64,000 nucleotides of DNA from Hymenobacter sp. GOD-10R (GTDB taxonomy: Bacteria; Bacteroidota; Bacteroidia; Cytophagales; Hymenobacteraceae). Shown here one piece after another: positions 1 through 8,211 of the stretch (position 1 is the stretch's first letter; the number at the start of each line of letters is the position of its first letter). The notes under the pieces were generated by a model. That model worked only from the letters and a program-made list of their open reading frames with translations. It was not told the DNA's origin and did not search any database. Where the stretch lies: assembly GCF_035609205.1 (NCBI RefSeq), contig NZ_CP141186.1, forward strand, positions 62,001-126,000. Direction: 5' to 3'. Made by a program: the position numbers and the translations under genes.

Positions 1-640
1 CCGTGCCCACATCAACCCACAGACCGATACCGCCGTTGGCAGCAGGCCCGTGCTTCAGGTCGTTGACGAGTAAGGTAGGCTGCTTGTTATCATTAAGGAA
101 TAACTGCGCTTGCGCTTCATGCACCACCAGTCGCAAGCGTATCCATTCATTGAGACCCATATCGGCATATGACTCGTAGGCCCCGGGGGCTTCCTGACGC
201 AGTCGTTCGAAACGATAATCGGGGTACGAGAAGTACTGGACGGAATGATTGCGCTGCAATTGATTGGCCGCCCGTCCATTAACTGGGCGGATATATACGT
301 TTTCGAACTGCGAGTTAGCCGCATTGATTCGAAAGGCGAGACCAATGAAGCCGCGAGCCAACGCCGGAGCACCCGGTAGAAGCCGGCTCAGTACCTTCAC
401 CTCAATGGTGCCGTTGTGAAAGCTGCTGCCAATAAGCCGGGCAAAGGTGGCCTCGTCGAACGCCGTCACGGTAGGGCTCTTGGTTACTTTCTGCACTACT
501 TTGCCCGCCAGCTTTTCGCGGGTGGTAAGCACATTGATAGCCTCGAAGCGGTCGGTAGGGGAGGATGTAGGACGCGAGCTACCCAGGCCTAACAAGCTCG
601 CAAAGCAAAGCGTCAGCGGTGTTAAAAATGGCAGAGACAT
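1..640 (-). CDS. Secreted DUF1080/LamG-like (concanavalin-fold) protein, 3' end cut by window edge
   Basis: The reading frame is open from the ATG at 638-640 down to base 1, so the C-terminus lies outside the window. The N-terminus (MSLPFLTPLTLCFASLLGLG) resembles a signal peptide. Segments such as RGFIGLAFRIN, FENVYIRPVNGR and NEWIRLRLVV followed by GGIGLWVDVG fit the beta-sandwich of DUF1080 / 3-keto-disaccharide hydrolase or LamG-type proteins, which bind or cleave sugars outside the cytoplasm. It is the last gene of a long co-directional run and starts 64 bp after the quinone-reductase-like gene. The fold call is from recalled family patterns; the substrate is unknown. Confidence 0.65.
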   Translation of the reverse strand, partial: MSLPFLTPLTLCFASLLGLGSSRPTSSPTDRFEAINVLTTREKLAGKVVQKVTKSPTVTAFDEATFARLIGSSFHNGTIEVKVLSRLLPGAPALARGFIGLAFRINAANSQFENVYIRPVNGRAANQLQRNHSVQYFSYPDYRFERLRQEAPGAYESYADMGLNEWIRLRLVVHEAQAQLFLNDNKQPTLLVNDLKHGPAANGGIGLWVDVGT

Positions 641-704
641 AGGAGAAACAAATAATGCGGTCAAAAAGCAAATACTAGTTGTCGGCTCACGGCCCGAAGC
701 CGCG

Positions 705-1673
705 TTAGGGAATTACGACCAACTTGCCCCCGGCCGCATTGCTGTCCATCAGGTGGTGGGCGGCCACCAGGTCGTCAAGTGAAAAGGTGCGCCCGATGCC
801 GAGCTGCACCCGATCCGCTTCGACGGAGTCGATAAACGCCTGCAGCGCCTCGGCGGGAGCCGTTACCTGACCACTATCATAAATGGTCAGCCCCACCGTG
901 GCCGGGATGAACTCCATCGGGGCAAAGTCGGGAATGGTCCAGCTTTCGGAGAGCATACCCGTCATGCAGCCCACGCCGCCGGGCTTCAGGCTGGTGAGCG
1001 TATCGCGCAGGGTGGTGGCCCCCACTAGTTCCAGCGCGCGGTCAACGCCTTGTGGAAACAAGGCCCGCACCTGCTCGCGCAGCTGGCCATCATCGACCAG
1101 CACGTGGGCCGCGCCGTTGGCCGTGAGCAGGGCCGCCCGATCAGCACGGCGGGTAGTAGCCAACACCGTGAGGCCATCGAGGTTTGCCAACTGCGTGGCT
1201 AGCAGGCCGACGGACGAAGTGCCCCCGCGAATGAGCAACGTCTGACCCGGCTGGATTTGCAGGGCCAAGTGCAGCGAGCCATACGCCGTCTGAAACATCT
1301 CCGGGATGGCTCCGAGCTGGGCCCAAGGTAGCCGGCTACGAAAGGGATACAGGATGGTCTTGGGTACGACCGTATACTCGGCATAGCTGCCGTCGAAGTC
1401 CCGGCCCAAGCCGCCCATCAGCGCTGCCACCTGCTGGCCGGGCTGATACGTACCCGAAGGATCCTGGACCACTTCGCCGACGCATTCGATGCCGAGCACG
1501 CGGGGAAACTGCACGCCCGGCGACAGGCCTTTGCGAGTCATCAGCTCCGAGCGGTTTAGCCCGAAGGCTCGCACCCGGAGCAGCACTTGCCCGGCAGCGG
1601 GCACCGGTACTGGCCGCTCTTCCAAGCGAAACTGCTCGGCGGAACCGGGACTATATAAAACAGCTGCTTTCAT
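705..1673 (-). CDS. Zinc-independent MDR dehydrogenase / NADPH:quinone reductase-like protein
   Basis: About 322 residues of the medium-chain dehydrogenase/reductase family. The N-terminus MKAAVLYSPGSAEQFRLEERP and the dinucleotide-binding segment LLIRGGTSSVGLLATQLA fit NADPH:quinone oxidoreductases (QOR/zeta-crystallin group). No structural-zinc cysteine cluster is visible. These enzymes reduce quinones or activated enones in the cytoplasm. The frame is open further upstream to 1760, but the first 29 codons would overlap the end of egtD and do not look like the family, so I start at the ATG at 1671-1673. It lies 43 bp after egtD and is probably cotranscribed. Exact substrate unknown. Confidence 0.8.
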   Translation of the reverse strand: MKAAVLYSPGSAEQFRLEERPVPVPAAGQVLLRVRAFGLNRSELMTRKGLSPGVQFPRVLGIECVGEVVQDPSGTYQPGQQVAALMGGLGRDFDGSYAEYTVVPKTILYPFRSRLPWAQLGAIPEMFQTAYGSLHLALQIQPGQTLLIRGGTSSVGLLATQLANLDGLTVLATTRRADRAALLTANGAAHVLVDDGQLREQVRALFPQGVDRALELVGATTLRDTLTSLKPGGVGCMTGMLSESWTIPDFAPMEFIPATVGLTIYDSGQVTAPAEALQAFIDSVEADRVQLGIGRTFSLDDLVAAHHLMDSNAAGGKLVVIP

Positions 1674-1716
1674 AACCAAGGGAAAAACAGGAGACAAGAC
1701 GGATGCGGCCAACGAC

Positions 1717-2676
1717 TTAGCCGCGCTGCCATAGTACATCGACGAAGCGTTGTTGCGCATCGAAAAAGGTGTGTACGGAAAGGAAACGGGCCGTTCGGCC
1801 TAGTTCCTCTATTTCCGCCACGCTGTACTTCTGCGATACCTCCATGTAGATGGCCTCACCCGGCGCGAACTCAAACGCGGTGCCGTCATCTAGCGTGACG
1901 CGCTGCGCACACTGGCTGATAAGATAGCTTTTGCAGGCTCCCGTGGCCGGGTCACACACCGGGTAGTGCGCGAAGGCGCCTACCTCAAAATTTCCCCCTA
2001 GCTCGTCGTTGATGTGCTGGAGCAGGTTCAGGTTGAAGGCGCTGGTGAGGCCCGCCTGGTCATTGTAGGCGGCCAGAATGGTAGCCGGATCTTTTTTCAG
2101 GTCGAAGCCCACTAACAGCAGGTTGCCGGGACGCAGCCGCTCGCGCAGCTGCCAGCAAAACGCCCACGCCTCGGCTGGCAGCAGGTTGCCGATGGTGGCG
2201 CCGAGAAATAGCACGAGCTTGGGACGCTGGCTGGCCGTCAAGGCCTGGTCTAAAGCTGGTAGATACTCGCCTACAATGCCTTCGATAGCCAGCCCTGGGA
2301 GCTGCGGAGCCAACGTGTGGAGCAGGTAGTCCACGCTGCTGGCTGGAATATCAATTGGGATATACTGGTGGATGCAGCCTTGCTGCAAGGCTTCGCGCAA
2401 CAAATGGACGGTTTTGGAGCCGTCACCAGCCCCTAACTCGACAATGTCGAAGTAACCGAGGCGTTTGGCGCAGGCGCGCACCATAGCCGCGCTGTGGTCG
2501 CGTAGCAACTGCTCCTCTGCCCGGCTCAAGTAGTATTCCGGGCAGGCCATAATTTGCCGGAACAGCTCGTCCCCAGCGGCGTTGTAGAAATACTTGGAGG
2601 ATAAGGTCTTTTGCGAGGCGGACAGGCCCTGCACTACGTCCCGGCGAAAAGCGGATTCCACGATGGTATCGTACAT
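1717..2676 (-). CDS. egtD: L-histidine N-alpha-methyltransferase EgtD
   Basis: About 319 residues. EgtD transfers three methyl groups from S-adenosylmethionine to histidine, giving hercynine, the first step of ergothioneine synthesis. Family marks: the N-terminal LSSKYFYNAAGDELFRQIM and EYYLSRAEEQLL segments, the SAM-binding FDIVELGAGDGSKT, LVLFLGATIGNL, and the C-terminal EAIYMEVSQKYS. The frame extends upstream to 2865, but that extension overlaps egtB and is unlike the family, so the ATG at 2674-2676 is used. It follows egtB by 25 bp. Identification is firm; activity is inferred from the family. Confidence 0.92.
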   Translation of the reverse strand: MYDTIVESAFRRDVVQGLSASQKTLSSKYFYNAAGDELFRQIMACPEYYLSRAEEQLLRDHSAAMVRACAKRLGYFDIVELGAGDGSKTVHLLREALQQGCIHQYIPIDIPASSVDYLLHTLAPQLPGLAIEGIVGEYLPALDQALTASQRPKLVLFLGATIGNLLPAEAWAFCWQLRERLRPGNLLLVGFDLKKDPATILAAYNDQAGLTSAFNLNLLQHINDELGGNFEVGAFAHYPVCDPATGACKSYLISQCAQRVTLDDGTAFEFAPGEAIYMEVSQKYSVAEIEELGRTARFLSVHTFFDAQQRFVDVLWQRG

Positions 2677-2701
2677 AAAAAAGGACTTAGGGGCCAGCAG
2701 A

Positions 2702-3868
2702 TTAGTTGTACCTAGCCAGGCGCAGGCCCGTGAACTGCCAGCGCGCCGGCGCTTGAAAAAAGTTGCGGTACGTGGGGCGGCTGTGGCCTGGCGTGGTGGC
2801 CTCGGAAGCCCCTCGCAGAACCAGCTGGTCGACCATGAACTTGCCGTTGTACTCGCCAATGGCACTTTCGGCTTTGGTGAAGCCCGGGTAGGGGAGGTAG
2901 GCGCTTTCCGTCCACTCCCAGCGGCTACCCCAGTTAAGCAGTGGCGCGGCTACTTCCCACTCGGCTTCGGTGAGCAGACGCAGGCCGCGCCACTGCGCGT
3001 AGGCCCAGGCTTCGTAGTAGCTGAGGTGACACACGGGCTGGCCGAGAGACAGCGGGGCAAGACCCTCGGGCGTGTAGTAGTGCCACTGGCCAGCGAGTTG
3101 ATGCCAGTAGAGCGGAGCCTGAATTCCCTGCGCCTTCACCCATTCCCAACCGGCCGCGTGCCAGTAACGAAAATCGGCGTACCCCCCGGCCTCGATGAAG
3201 GCTAGGTACTCAGCGTTACTGACCAGCTCGCGCTGCAGCTGATAGGCGGGCAGATACACCTTGTGGCGGCCTAGCTCGTTGTCAAAGCAAAAGTCCTCCT
3301 GGCCCGTAGCACCAATTTCGTACACGCCTTCCGGCACGCTCACCCACTGCCCGGCTGCCACGTCCGGTACCGCCGGCTTGTCGTAATGCGTGGGATACAT
3401 GGGCAGCAAGGGGTTGTGGCCCAGGATGTACTTGATGTCCGTGATGAGCAGTTCCTGGTGTTGCTCCTCGTGGTTCAAACCAAGTATCAGCAGCTCGCGC
3501 AACGCGGAACTAAAGGCCTGCTCAGTGGTCAGAAACACGCCCATGGCGTCGTCCACGTAGGCACGGTAGCGGCGGACATCGGCTACCGTCGGGCGGCTGA
3601 GGTTGCCCCGGTCGGTGCGTACCACGCGGGCCCCAACCGTCTCGTAGTAACTGTTGAACACGTAGTTGTACTGCGCGTTGAAAACCGCGTAGCCCGGCGC
3701 GTGGGGCAGCAGCACGAACGTTTCAAAAAACCAAGTGGTGTGCCCCAGGTGCCACTTCGGTGGGCTCACGTCCCCAATGGGCTGCACCACGAAATCCTCC
3801 GCTTCCAGTCCCTGGCAAATGGCTTCGGTGCGTGCCCGCAGGTGCTGATACTTTTCTCGTAATGTCAT
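2702..3868 (-). CDS. egtB: Ergothioneine biosynthesis sulfoxide synthase EgtB
   Basis: About 388 residues. EgtB is a non-haem iron enzyme that uses oxygen to couple hercynine to a thiol (gamma-glutamylcysteine or cysteine), forming a sulfoxide. The N-terminal DinB-like part carries the histidines expected to hold iron: WHLGHTTWFFETF near residue 40 and NHEEQHQELL near residue 130. The C-terminal formylglycine-generating-enzyme-like domain ends in GHSRPTYRNFFQAP. It pairs with egtD; no egtC or egtE homolog is in the window, so the donor may be cysteine or the missing steps lie elsewhere. It follows the SnoaL-like gene by 52 bp. Confidence 0.92.
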   Translation of the reverse strand: MTLREKYQHLRARTEAICQGLEAEDFVVQPIGDVSPPKWHLGHTTWFFETFVLLPHAPGYAVFNAQYNYVFNSYYETVGARVVRTDRGNLSRPTVADVRRYRAYVDDAMGVFLTTEQAFSSALRELLILGLNHEEQHQELLITDIKYILGHNPLLPMYPTHYDKPAVPDVAAGQWVSVPEGVYEIGATGQEDFCFDNELGRHKVYLPAYQLQRELVSNAEYLAFIEAGGYADFRYWHAAGWEWVKAQGIQAPLYWHQLAGQWHYYTPEGLAPLSLGQPVCHLSYYEAWAYAQWRGLRLLTEAEWEVAAPLLNWGSRWEWTESAYLPYPGFTKAESAIGEYNGKFMVDQLVLRGASEATTPGHSRPTYRNFFQAPARWQFTGLRLARYN

Positions 3869-3920
3869 AAAAACAACCGATCAATGCGCGGCCCCAGCCA
3901 AAAGCCGGAGCCGCTGCTGC

Positions 3921-4310
3921 CTACTCCCGTACGCTGTTGAACAGGTAGCGGTAGATTTTCCAGTCTTGGCCTTCCTGGCGCAGCACGAAGAAGTCCCGGC
4001 TGGTGCGGGTCACTTCCTGGCCGGTGGTTAGGTCCGTAGTGGCGGTGCGGGCCGTGGCCTGCACGAAGGCATACTCGCCGTTCCCGGTCACCTCCTCCAC
4101 CGCGTAGCGGATGTGCAGGCGCGACTTGGCGAAGAACTTCTCGCCCTGGCCCGGCAACACGCCGGCGGGCAGCGAGGCCACGCCATTGGGCATAAACACG
4201 CCGTCGGCGGTGTAGAGGGCGGGTAGCAGGAGGGGATGAGCCGTATTTAGGGCCTCGGCGTACTGGGCCAGCAGTTGCTCGGCAGCCTGCGTGGGGGAGT
4301 GCGGTTGCAT
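3921..4310 (-). CDS. SnoaL-like / DUF4440 (NTF2-fold) protein, cytoplasmic
   Basis: About 129 residues with the NTF2-like cone fold pattern: N-terminal helix (EQLLAQYAEALNTAHP), YTADGVFMPNG, then strands ending in RDFFVLRQEGQDWKIYRYLFNS, typical of SgcJ/EcaC or DUF4440 proteins. Members range from small-molecule isomerases to proteins of unknown role. No signal peptide. I start at the ATG at 4308-4310; an in-frame GTG at 4343 would add 11 residues. It sits inside the run between the PPC protein and egtB. The fold is likely, the function unknown. A similar but exported paralog is at 7654-8142. Confidence 0.75.
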   Translation of the reverse strand: MQPHSPTQAAEQLLAQYAEALNTAHPLLLPALYTADGVFMPNGVASLPAGVLPGQGEKFFAKSRLHIRYAVEEVTGNGEYAFVQATARTATTDLTTGQEVTRTSRDFFVLRQEGQDWKIYRYLFNSVRE

Positions 4311-4368
4311 AATTCTGGTCTCGGGAGAGGGGAGAAAGCCCACGGCCGAAAACCGGGGCTGGTGAAGA

Positions 4369-4947
4369 TTACTTGGTTAATTCTGGATCAATGATGGCCG
4401 CATCGAACTCGGTATTGAGCTTCTTGTAGAGCGGCGTGGGCTCCACGGTCACAAATAGCTCCACGGTGGGGCCGGAAACCAGCTCGAACAGGTGCCCGCC
4501 GTGGAGGAGGCCATCGAACGTAGCTAGGTTAACGTGCGTGTGGGCCACCGGCTTGCCGTTGTACACGGCCACGTCGCCCGTTAGCGAGGTCACCTCAATG
4601 GGATCGTTGAAGGGGATGACCTTAAAGGCTTTGCGGCCGTAGTCGAACACTCCCACCTTGACCGATAGAGCATCGCCAATGGCCTGGTAGTGCGCGCTCT
4701 TGACGTTGTATTTCTGCGCGAACTCCGTCAGGCCCGACACGATTTCGTCGCCCTTCGAGAAAATCAGCACGTAGGTTTTTACCTGCCCGCTGGTGCTTAG
4801 CAGCTTTACTTTCATGTTAGGCGCCTTGCCCAGCTCCACGGGCTTGCCGGTGGTGAGCGAGATGTAGTCCTGCGCCTGGGTGGCCAGGGCGCTGCTGGCC
4901 ACGAGCAAGGCCGTAGCGGCGAGGTGTTGGAAGAAGGAAACGCGCAT
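4369..4947 (-). CDS. Exported PPC/DUF296-domain protein
   Basis: About 192 residues. An N-terminal signal peptide (MRVSFFQHLAATALLVASSALATQAQ) is followed by a PPC (plant and prokaryote conserved, DUF296) domain. Family marks are SAHYQAIGDALSVKVGVFDY and the metal-binding-like VAHTHVNLATFDGLLHGGHL with a His-x-His pair and a GGH. In plants the domain is linked to AT-hook DNA-binding proteins; bacterial exported members have no established role. It starts 8 bp after the upstream alpha/beta hydrolase gene and ends 58 bp before the next start, so cotranscription is likely. Confidence 0.82.
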   Translation of the reverse strand: MRVSFFQHLAATALLVASSALATQAQDYISLTTGKPVELGKAPNMKVKLLSTSGQVKTYVLIFSKGDEIVSGLTEFAQKYNVKSAHYQAIGDALSVKVGVFDYGRKAFKVIPFNDPIEVTSLTGDVAVYNGKPVAHTHVNLATFDGLLHGGHLFELVSGPTVELFVTVEPTPLYKKLNTEFDAAIIDPELTK

Positions 4948-4955
4948 CGGAGTAC

Positions 4956-5822
4956 TTACTTAATGAACGGTACCACCCCGGCCCACACGGCCGGGAAGTT
5001 GCTGAGGAAGGCGCCGTGTCCGGCGTTCGGAATGATGCCGAGCTGGCCGCGGCGTAGGTCCTGGGCCGTGCGGTACATCCGGTCCACGGGGTTGCCTTCG
5101 TCCCGGTCGCCGGCCATCACCAGCACCGGGCACTGGATGGACTGCATGAGGGCGCGGTCCACGGTCAGGTGGTTGTACAGGGTGGCCACCTGGGTAAACA
5201 TCTTGCCCAGGCGCTGCGGCTGAAGCATCAGCGACTGCTGCTGGCGCACGTAGGCGCTGTCGAGGGCCAGGGCCTGCTGGGGGCTGAAGTCGAACTGCCG
5301 CTGGCCGGCCGTCACCTCGCTGGCGCCGATGGTGATGAGCTTGCGCACCCGCTCGGGGTACATGCTGGCTAGCTTGTAGCCCGCGAAGCCTCCGTCGCTG
5401 AAGCCCAGCACGATGGCGCTGTCGCGGGTGGTGGCCTTGAGGACGGCCAGCACGTCGCCTGCCCGCTGCTCGTAGGTGAGCGGCGCGGTGCCCAACTCCG
5501 ACTTGCCGTGGCCGCGCGTGGAAATGGCAATCACCTGGTATTTGCGCGAGAGGCTGTCGATGAACTGGTGCATCTCGTAGGTCGAGCCTAGCATGCCGCC
5601 GTGCAGCAGCACGAAGGGCCGGCCCTTGCCGTACACCTCGTAGTAAATCTTGGCATCGCCAGCCTGGGCGTAGTGCCCGGCCTTGGGATTATTACCGTAC
5701 TGAATGGCGCCCTTTGGGGAGGGGGTGGCCTGCATAAAAGCCCGTAGGGGCTTGGCCGGCCGTTGCTGGCCGAAGGCGACAGTGGTTAGGAGAAGAAAGA
5801 AAAACAGCAGGTGCCGTGACAT
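4956..5822 (-). CDS. Exported alpha/beta hydrolase
   Basis: About 288 residues. A signal peptide (MSRHLLFFFLLLTTVAFGQ) precedes an alpha/beta hydrolase fold. Visible are the oxyanion-hole HGGMLGS, the nucleophile elbow LGFSDGG (Ser), and a late AGHGAF that supplies the histidine; VLVMAGDRDEGNP likely carries the acid. Such enzymes hydrolyse esters, lactones or peroxo-compounds; the substrate cannot be read from sequence. It is the first gene of the minus-strand run ending at base 1, and a 16-bp palindrome (5910-5925) lies 87 bp upstream of its start, suggesting that the whole run is controlled there. Confidence 0.85.
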   Translation of the reverse strand: MSRHLLFFFLLLTTVAFGQQRPAKPLRAFMQATPSPKGAIQYGNNPKAGHYAQAGDAKIYYEVYGKGRPFVLLHGGMLGSTYEMHQFIDSLSRKYQVIAISTRGHGKSELGTAPLTYEQRAGDVLAVLKATTRDSAIVLGFSDGGFAGYKLASMYPERVRKLITIGASEVTAGQRQFDFSPQQALALDSAYVRQQQSLMLQPQRLGKMFTQVATLYNHLTVDRALMQSIQCPVLVMAGDRDEGNPVDRMYRTAQDLRRGQLGIIPNAGHGAFLSNFPAVWAGVVPFIK

Positions 5823-5890
5823 AACGAACAGAGAATGGCGAGTGAAAATGATGATGCAAAATTGGGTTTGCCACCCCCCGTCCCGGAATA

Positions 5891-5925
5891 AACTAGCGTA
5901 AGAAATACCCTTAACCTAGGTTAAG
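5891..5925. promoter_or_regulatory. Candidate Crp/Fnr-type operator, copy 1 (perfect palindrome)
   Basis: CTTAACCTAGGTTAAG at 5910-5925 is a perfect 16-bp palindrome. Three bases away lies AACTAGCGTAAGAAAT (5891-5906). The same two blocks with the same 3-bp spacing recur at 8212-8246. The site is between the stop of the Crp/Fnr gene and the start of the hydrolase gene, 87 bp upstream of the latter. That the neighbouring Crp/Fnr protein binds it is inferred. Confidence 0.6.
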
Positions 5926-5928
5926 CGT

Positions 5929-6531
5929 TCAGGCTTTGGTAGCCCGGTCTTTGCGGACTTTGCTAAGGAACTCCGGCGTGATGCCGAGATAGGAAGCAAT
6001 CTGCGTGTTGGGTAAGCGGTTGGCCCAGTGGGGGTACTGCGTTAGGAAGTTTTGATATCGCTCCTCGGCCGTGGCACTGATGCTTTGCAGTATGCGGTTC
6101 TGCAGGTCGATGTACCCTCGCTCGACGAGGATGCGAAAGTTGCGGTCGAACTTATGGTAGCGCGTGAACAGGTCGAGCAGATCGTCGCGCTTGATTTGCA
6201 GCACCGTCGCCGGCTCCACGGCTTCGATGTACACACGGGTGGGCTGCTCGGCGTAAAAGCTGGCCAAATCGGTGATCCATTCATTTTCCACGGCAAAGAG
6301 CAGGTTGTGCTCCTTGCCGCTCTTATCGACGGCGTACAGTTTAAAGCACCCGGCCACTACGAAGCTGGCGTACCGGCACACCTCACCCTCCTGTAATAGG
6401 AAGCTCCGGCGCTTCACCTTCCGCTCCGTAAAATGCCGCGTCAACTCCTCTTCTTCTTGTTGAGTGAGGGGAAAATAGTCGTTGCGGAAATACTGGCTGA
6501 GCGCCTTGAGCGGAGAAGGAGATGTATCCAA
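5929..6531 (-). CDS. Crp/Fnr-family transcriptional regulator
   Basis: About 200 residues. The N-terminal cyclic-nucleotide-binding beta roll (RSFLLQEGEVCRYASFVVAGCFKLY) is followed by a dimer helix and a C-terminal winged helix whose recognition region reads TQIASYLGITPEFLSKVRKD. This is the common Bacteroidota Crp-like type; the ligand is unknown and no Fnr cysteine cluster is seen. The apparent start is TTG at 6531, since no in-frame ATG lies between the ygiD-like stop (6589) and the conserved domain. It follows the ygiD-like pseudogene by 57 bp. Three palindromes nearby (5910, 7526, 8231) are candidate targets. Confidence 0.88.
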   Translation of the reverse strand: MDTSPSPLKALSQYFRNDYFPLTQQEEEELTRHFTERKVKRRSFLLQEGEVCRYASFVVAGCFKLYAVDKSGKEHNLLFAVENEWITDLASFYAEQPTRVYIEAVEPATVLQIKRDDLLDLFTRYHKFDRNFRILVERGYIDLQNRILQSISATAEERYQNFLTQYPHWANRLPNTQIASYLGITPEFLSKVRKDRATKA

Positions 6532-6588
6532 GTTGCTGGCAAAGTAGTAGATGGGTGGCGCCGGGCATAGCGCCGAGTTAGCTGGGTG

Positions 6589-7467
6589 TTAACCCACCTG
6601 AAACGTGCGCATACTGATGCCCCCGAACGTCACGTCCTCAAACGTATGGGTGATAGCCTCGGTTGGGTGGGCCAGGCCGGCGCTGTAAAGTAGCGGCAGG
6701 TAGTGATCGAGCGAGGGCACCGCCAGTGCACCGCTGCGGCCGGTTTGTTGGTAGGCCAGCAGGCTCTTGAAGTCGCGCTGGTCGAGTCGGCCCTTCACCC
6801 ACTGGTCGAACTGCGTGGCCCACTCGAAGGCGCTGTCGTCACCAGCCATGAGCTTAGACATGCTTAGTTGCAGGTTGTGCACCACATTGCCAGAGCCAAT
6901 GAGTAGCACGCCCCGCTCACGCAGAAACTGGAGTTGCCGGGCAAGGTCAAAGTGCTAGGCCAGCGGCTTGCTGTAGTCGAGGCTGAGTTGCACCACCGGG
7001 ATGTTGGCCTGTGGGTACAAGTGGTGCAGGATAGACCAGGTGCCGTGGTCAAGGCCCCAGTCGGCCGCGCCGTGTACCTCATGCACGTGCTCCACGATGG
7101 CCTGCGCCAAATCGGGCTTGCCCGGTGCGGGGTACTGCATTCGTTCCAGTGCCGGCGGAAAGCCCTCAAAGTCGTGGATGGTCGGGGGGCGCTAGTTGTT
7201 GGTCACGAACGTGCCCTTGGTTTGCCAGTGCGCCGAGATGACGACAATGGCCTTGGGCGGCGTGAGGCGTGTGCCTAGCTGGTGCAGGCTACGTGTAAAG
7301 GCATTGTCCTCAAGGGCATTCATGGGCGAGCCGTGCCCCACAAACAGCACCGGCATTACAGCCGTGCGCGGCGAAGCGGCAGCGGCAGCAAACAGGTTCT
7401 TCAGGTTCCGGGCCGATGGTAGCAACGGAGCCAGGGCCAGCGCTTTGAGAACGGAACGGCGTTGCAT
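6589..7467 (-). pseudogene. ygiD: 4,5-DOPA dioxygenase extradiol (YgiD/LigB family) interrupted by two in-frame TAG codons
   Basis: One minus-strand frame encodes a full-length (about 292 codon) YgiD-like extradiol dioxygenase, from MQRRSVLKALALAPL (twin-arginine-like or plain signal) through VLFVGHGSPMNALEDN, SAHWQTKGTFV, RPPTIHDFEGFP, LDHGTWSILHHLYP and GSGNVVHNLQ to the C-terminus. Two TAG stops interrupt it: at 7192-7194 (where relatives usually have Glu, before RPPTIHDF) and at 6955-6957 (usually Tyr, before HFDLARQL). No frameshift is seen and the rest is intact, so inactivation is recent or the stops are sequence errors. TAG is a normal stop in neighbouring genes, so recoding is unlikely. 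Confidence 0.85.
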
Positions 7468-7525
7468 GAGGGGCAGAGGAGGGTTGAATCAAAGCCCAAA
7501 ACTACCCGCCCTAACAGGCCATAAC

Positions 7526-7541
7526 CTTGACCTAGGGTAAG
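7526..7541. promoter_or_regulatory. Candidate Crp/Fnr-type operator, copy 2
   Basis: CTTGACCTAGGGTAAG matches the palindrome at 5910-5925 at 14 of 16 positions and keeps the CCTAGG core. It lies 58 bp upstream of the ygiD-like start at 7467. The companion block AACTAGCGTAAGAAAT found at the other two copies is absent here. Confidence 0.45.
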
Positions 7542-7557
7542 AAAGCACGCCCGGCCG

Positions 7558-7623
7558 CAAAAAAAAACTGCCCTGCAAGCGTCTGCACCGCCCGTCAAAG
7601 GCAATGCAGGCGCGGCAGGGCAG
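7558..7623 (-). terminator. Rho-independent terminator of the SnoaL-like gene
   Basis: On the minus strand, CTGCCCTGC (7615-7623) pairs with GCAGGGCAG (7568-7576), with an inner stem GCGCCTGCA/TGCAGACGC-like, followed by a run of nine T residues (the A-run at 7559-7567). It lies 31 bp after the stop of the 7654-8142 gene. Confidence 0.8.
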
Positions 7624-7653
7624 GCTGCTAGTAACTTGCCGGCTTGGGGCCGA

Positions 7654-8142
7654 CTATTTCGTTTTGTTGTACATGTAGCGGGCAATTTTCCACTGGCCCC
7701 CTACCTTCTGGAAGACGAACAGCTCGCGGTTCTCTTCCGGCCCGGTCTGGCCGTTGGCGTTGACGGTCGCCGTGCCTTTCGAGGTGGAGCGAACAAAGGC
7801 GTTGTTGCCGTTTACCACGATGTCGTCGATGGTGAAGTTGATGTCCAGCTTAATGGCATTGAACACGTACTCGTAGGTGGCTTTCACCTGCTGCTGGCCC
7901 ACGGCGGTGGGAGCGGCGGGCGGCATCAGCACGGCGTCTTTGGTGTAGAGCGCCACAACTTTGCTCACGTTGGCTTCCTTCAGCGCGTCGCGGTAGGCAG
8001 TAATGACTTTCTCGATGGCTGCTTTGTCGTTGTCGGCAACTGTTACCGCAGCAGGTAGCTTATCTGACCGGCCGTTGGCGTGGCTGAAACCAGTGGTTAG
8101 AGACAGGAGAAGCGTGGCGGCAATGAGTGAGGATTTCTTCAT
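7654..8142 (-). CDS. Exported SnoaL-like / SgcJ-EcaC (DUF4440) protein
   Basis: About 162 residues. A signal peptide (MKKSSLIAATLLLSLTTGFSHA) precedes an NTF2-like domain: AIEKVITAYRDALKEANVSKV, ALYTKDAVLMPPAAP, and a final ELFVFQKVGGQWKIARYMYN. It resembles the cytoplasmic protein at 3921-4310 and sits behind the same type of palindrome (8231-8246). Function unknown; the fold is used by isomerases, hydrolases and ligand-binding proteins. It has its own terminator at 7558-7623. Confidence 0.8.
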   Translation of the reverse strand: MKKSSLIAATLLLSLTTGFSHANGRSDKLPAAVTVADNDKAAIEKVITAYRDALKEANVSKVVALYTKDAVLMPPAAPTAVGQQQVKATYEYVFNAIKLDINFTIDDIVVNGNNAFVRSTSKGTATVNANGQTGPEENRELFVFQKVGGQWKIARYMYNKTK

Positions 8143-8211
8143 ATAGGGTTGAACGCTAGAAGTTGGATTGAATAGGGCAAAGGTCCCGCACCAGAGCTTG
8201 GCAAGCCGTTG

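Noticed and set aside
6589..7467. Programmed TAG recoding (pyrrolysine or suppressor) in the ygiD-like gene
   Set aside because: TAG ends several intact neighbours (SusC-1, all three SusD genes, the second tandem LacI), and no downstream stem or special tRNA was seen; mutation or sequence error is simpler.
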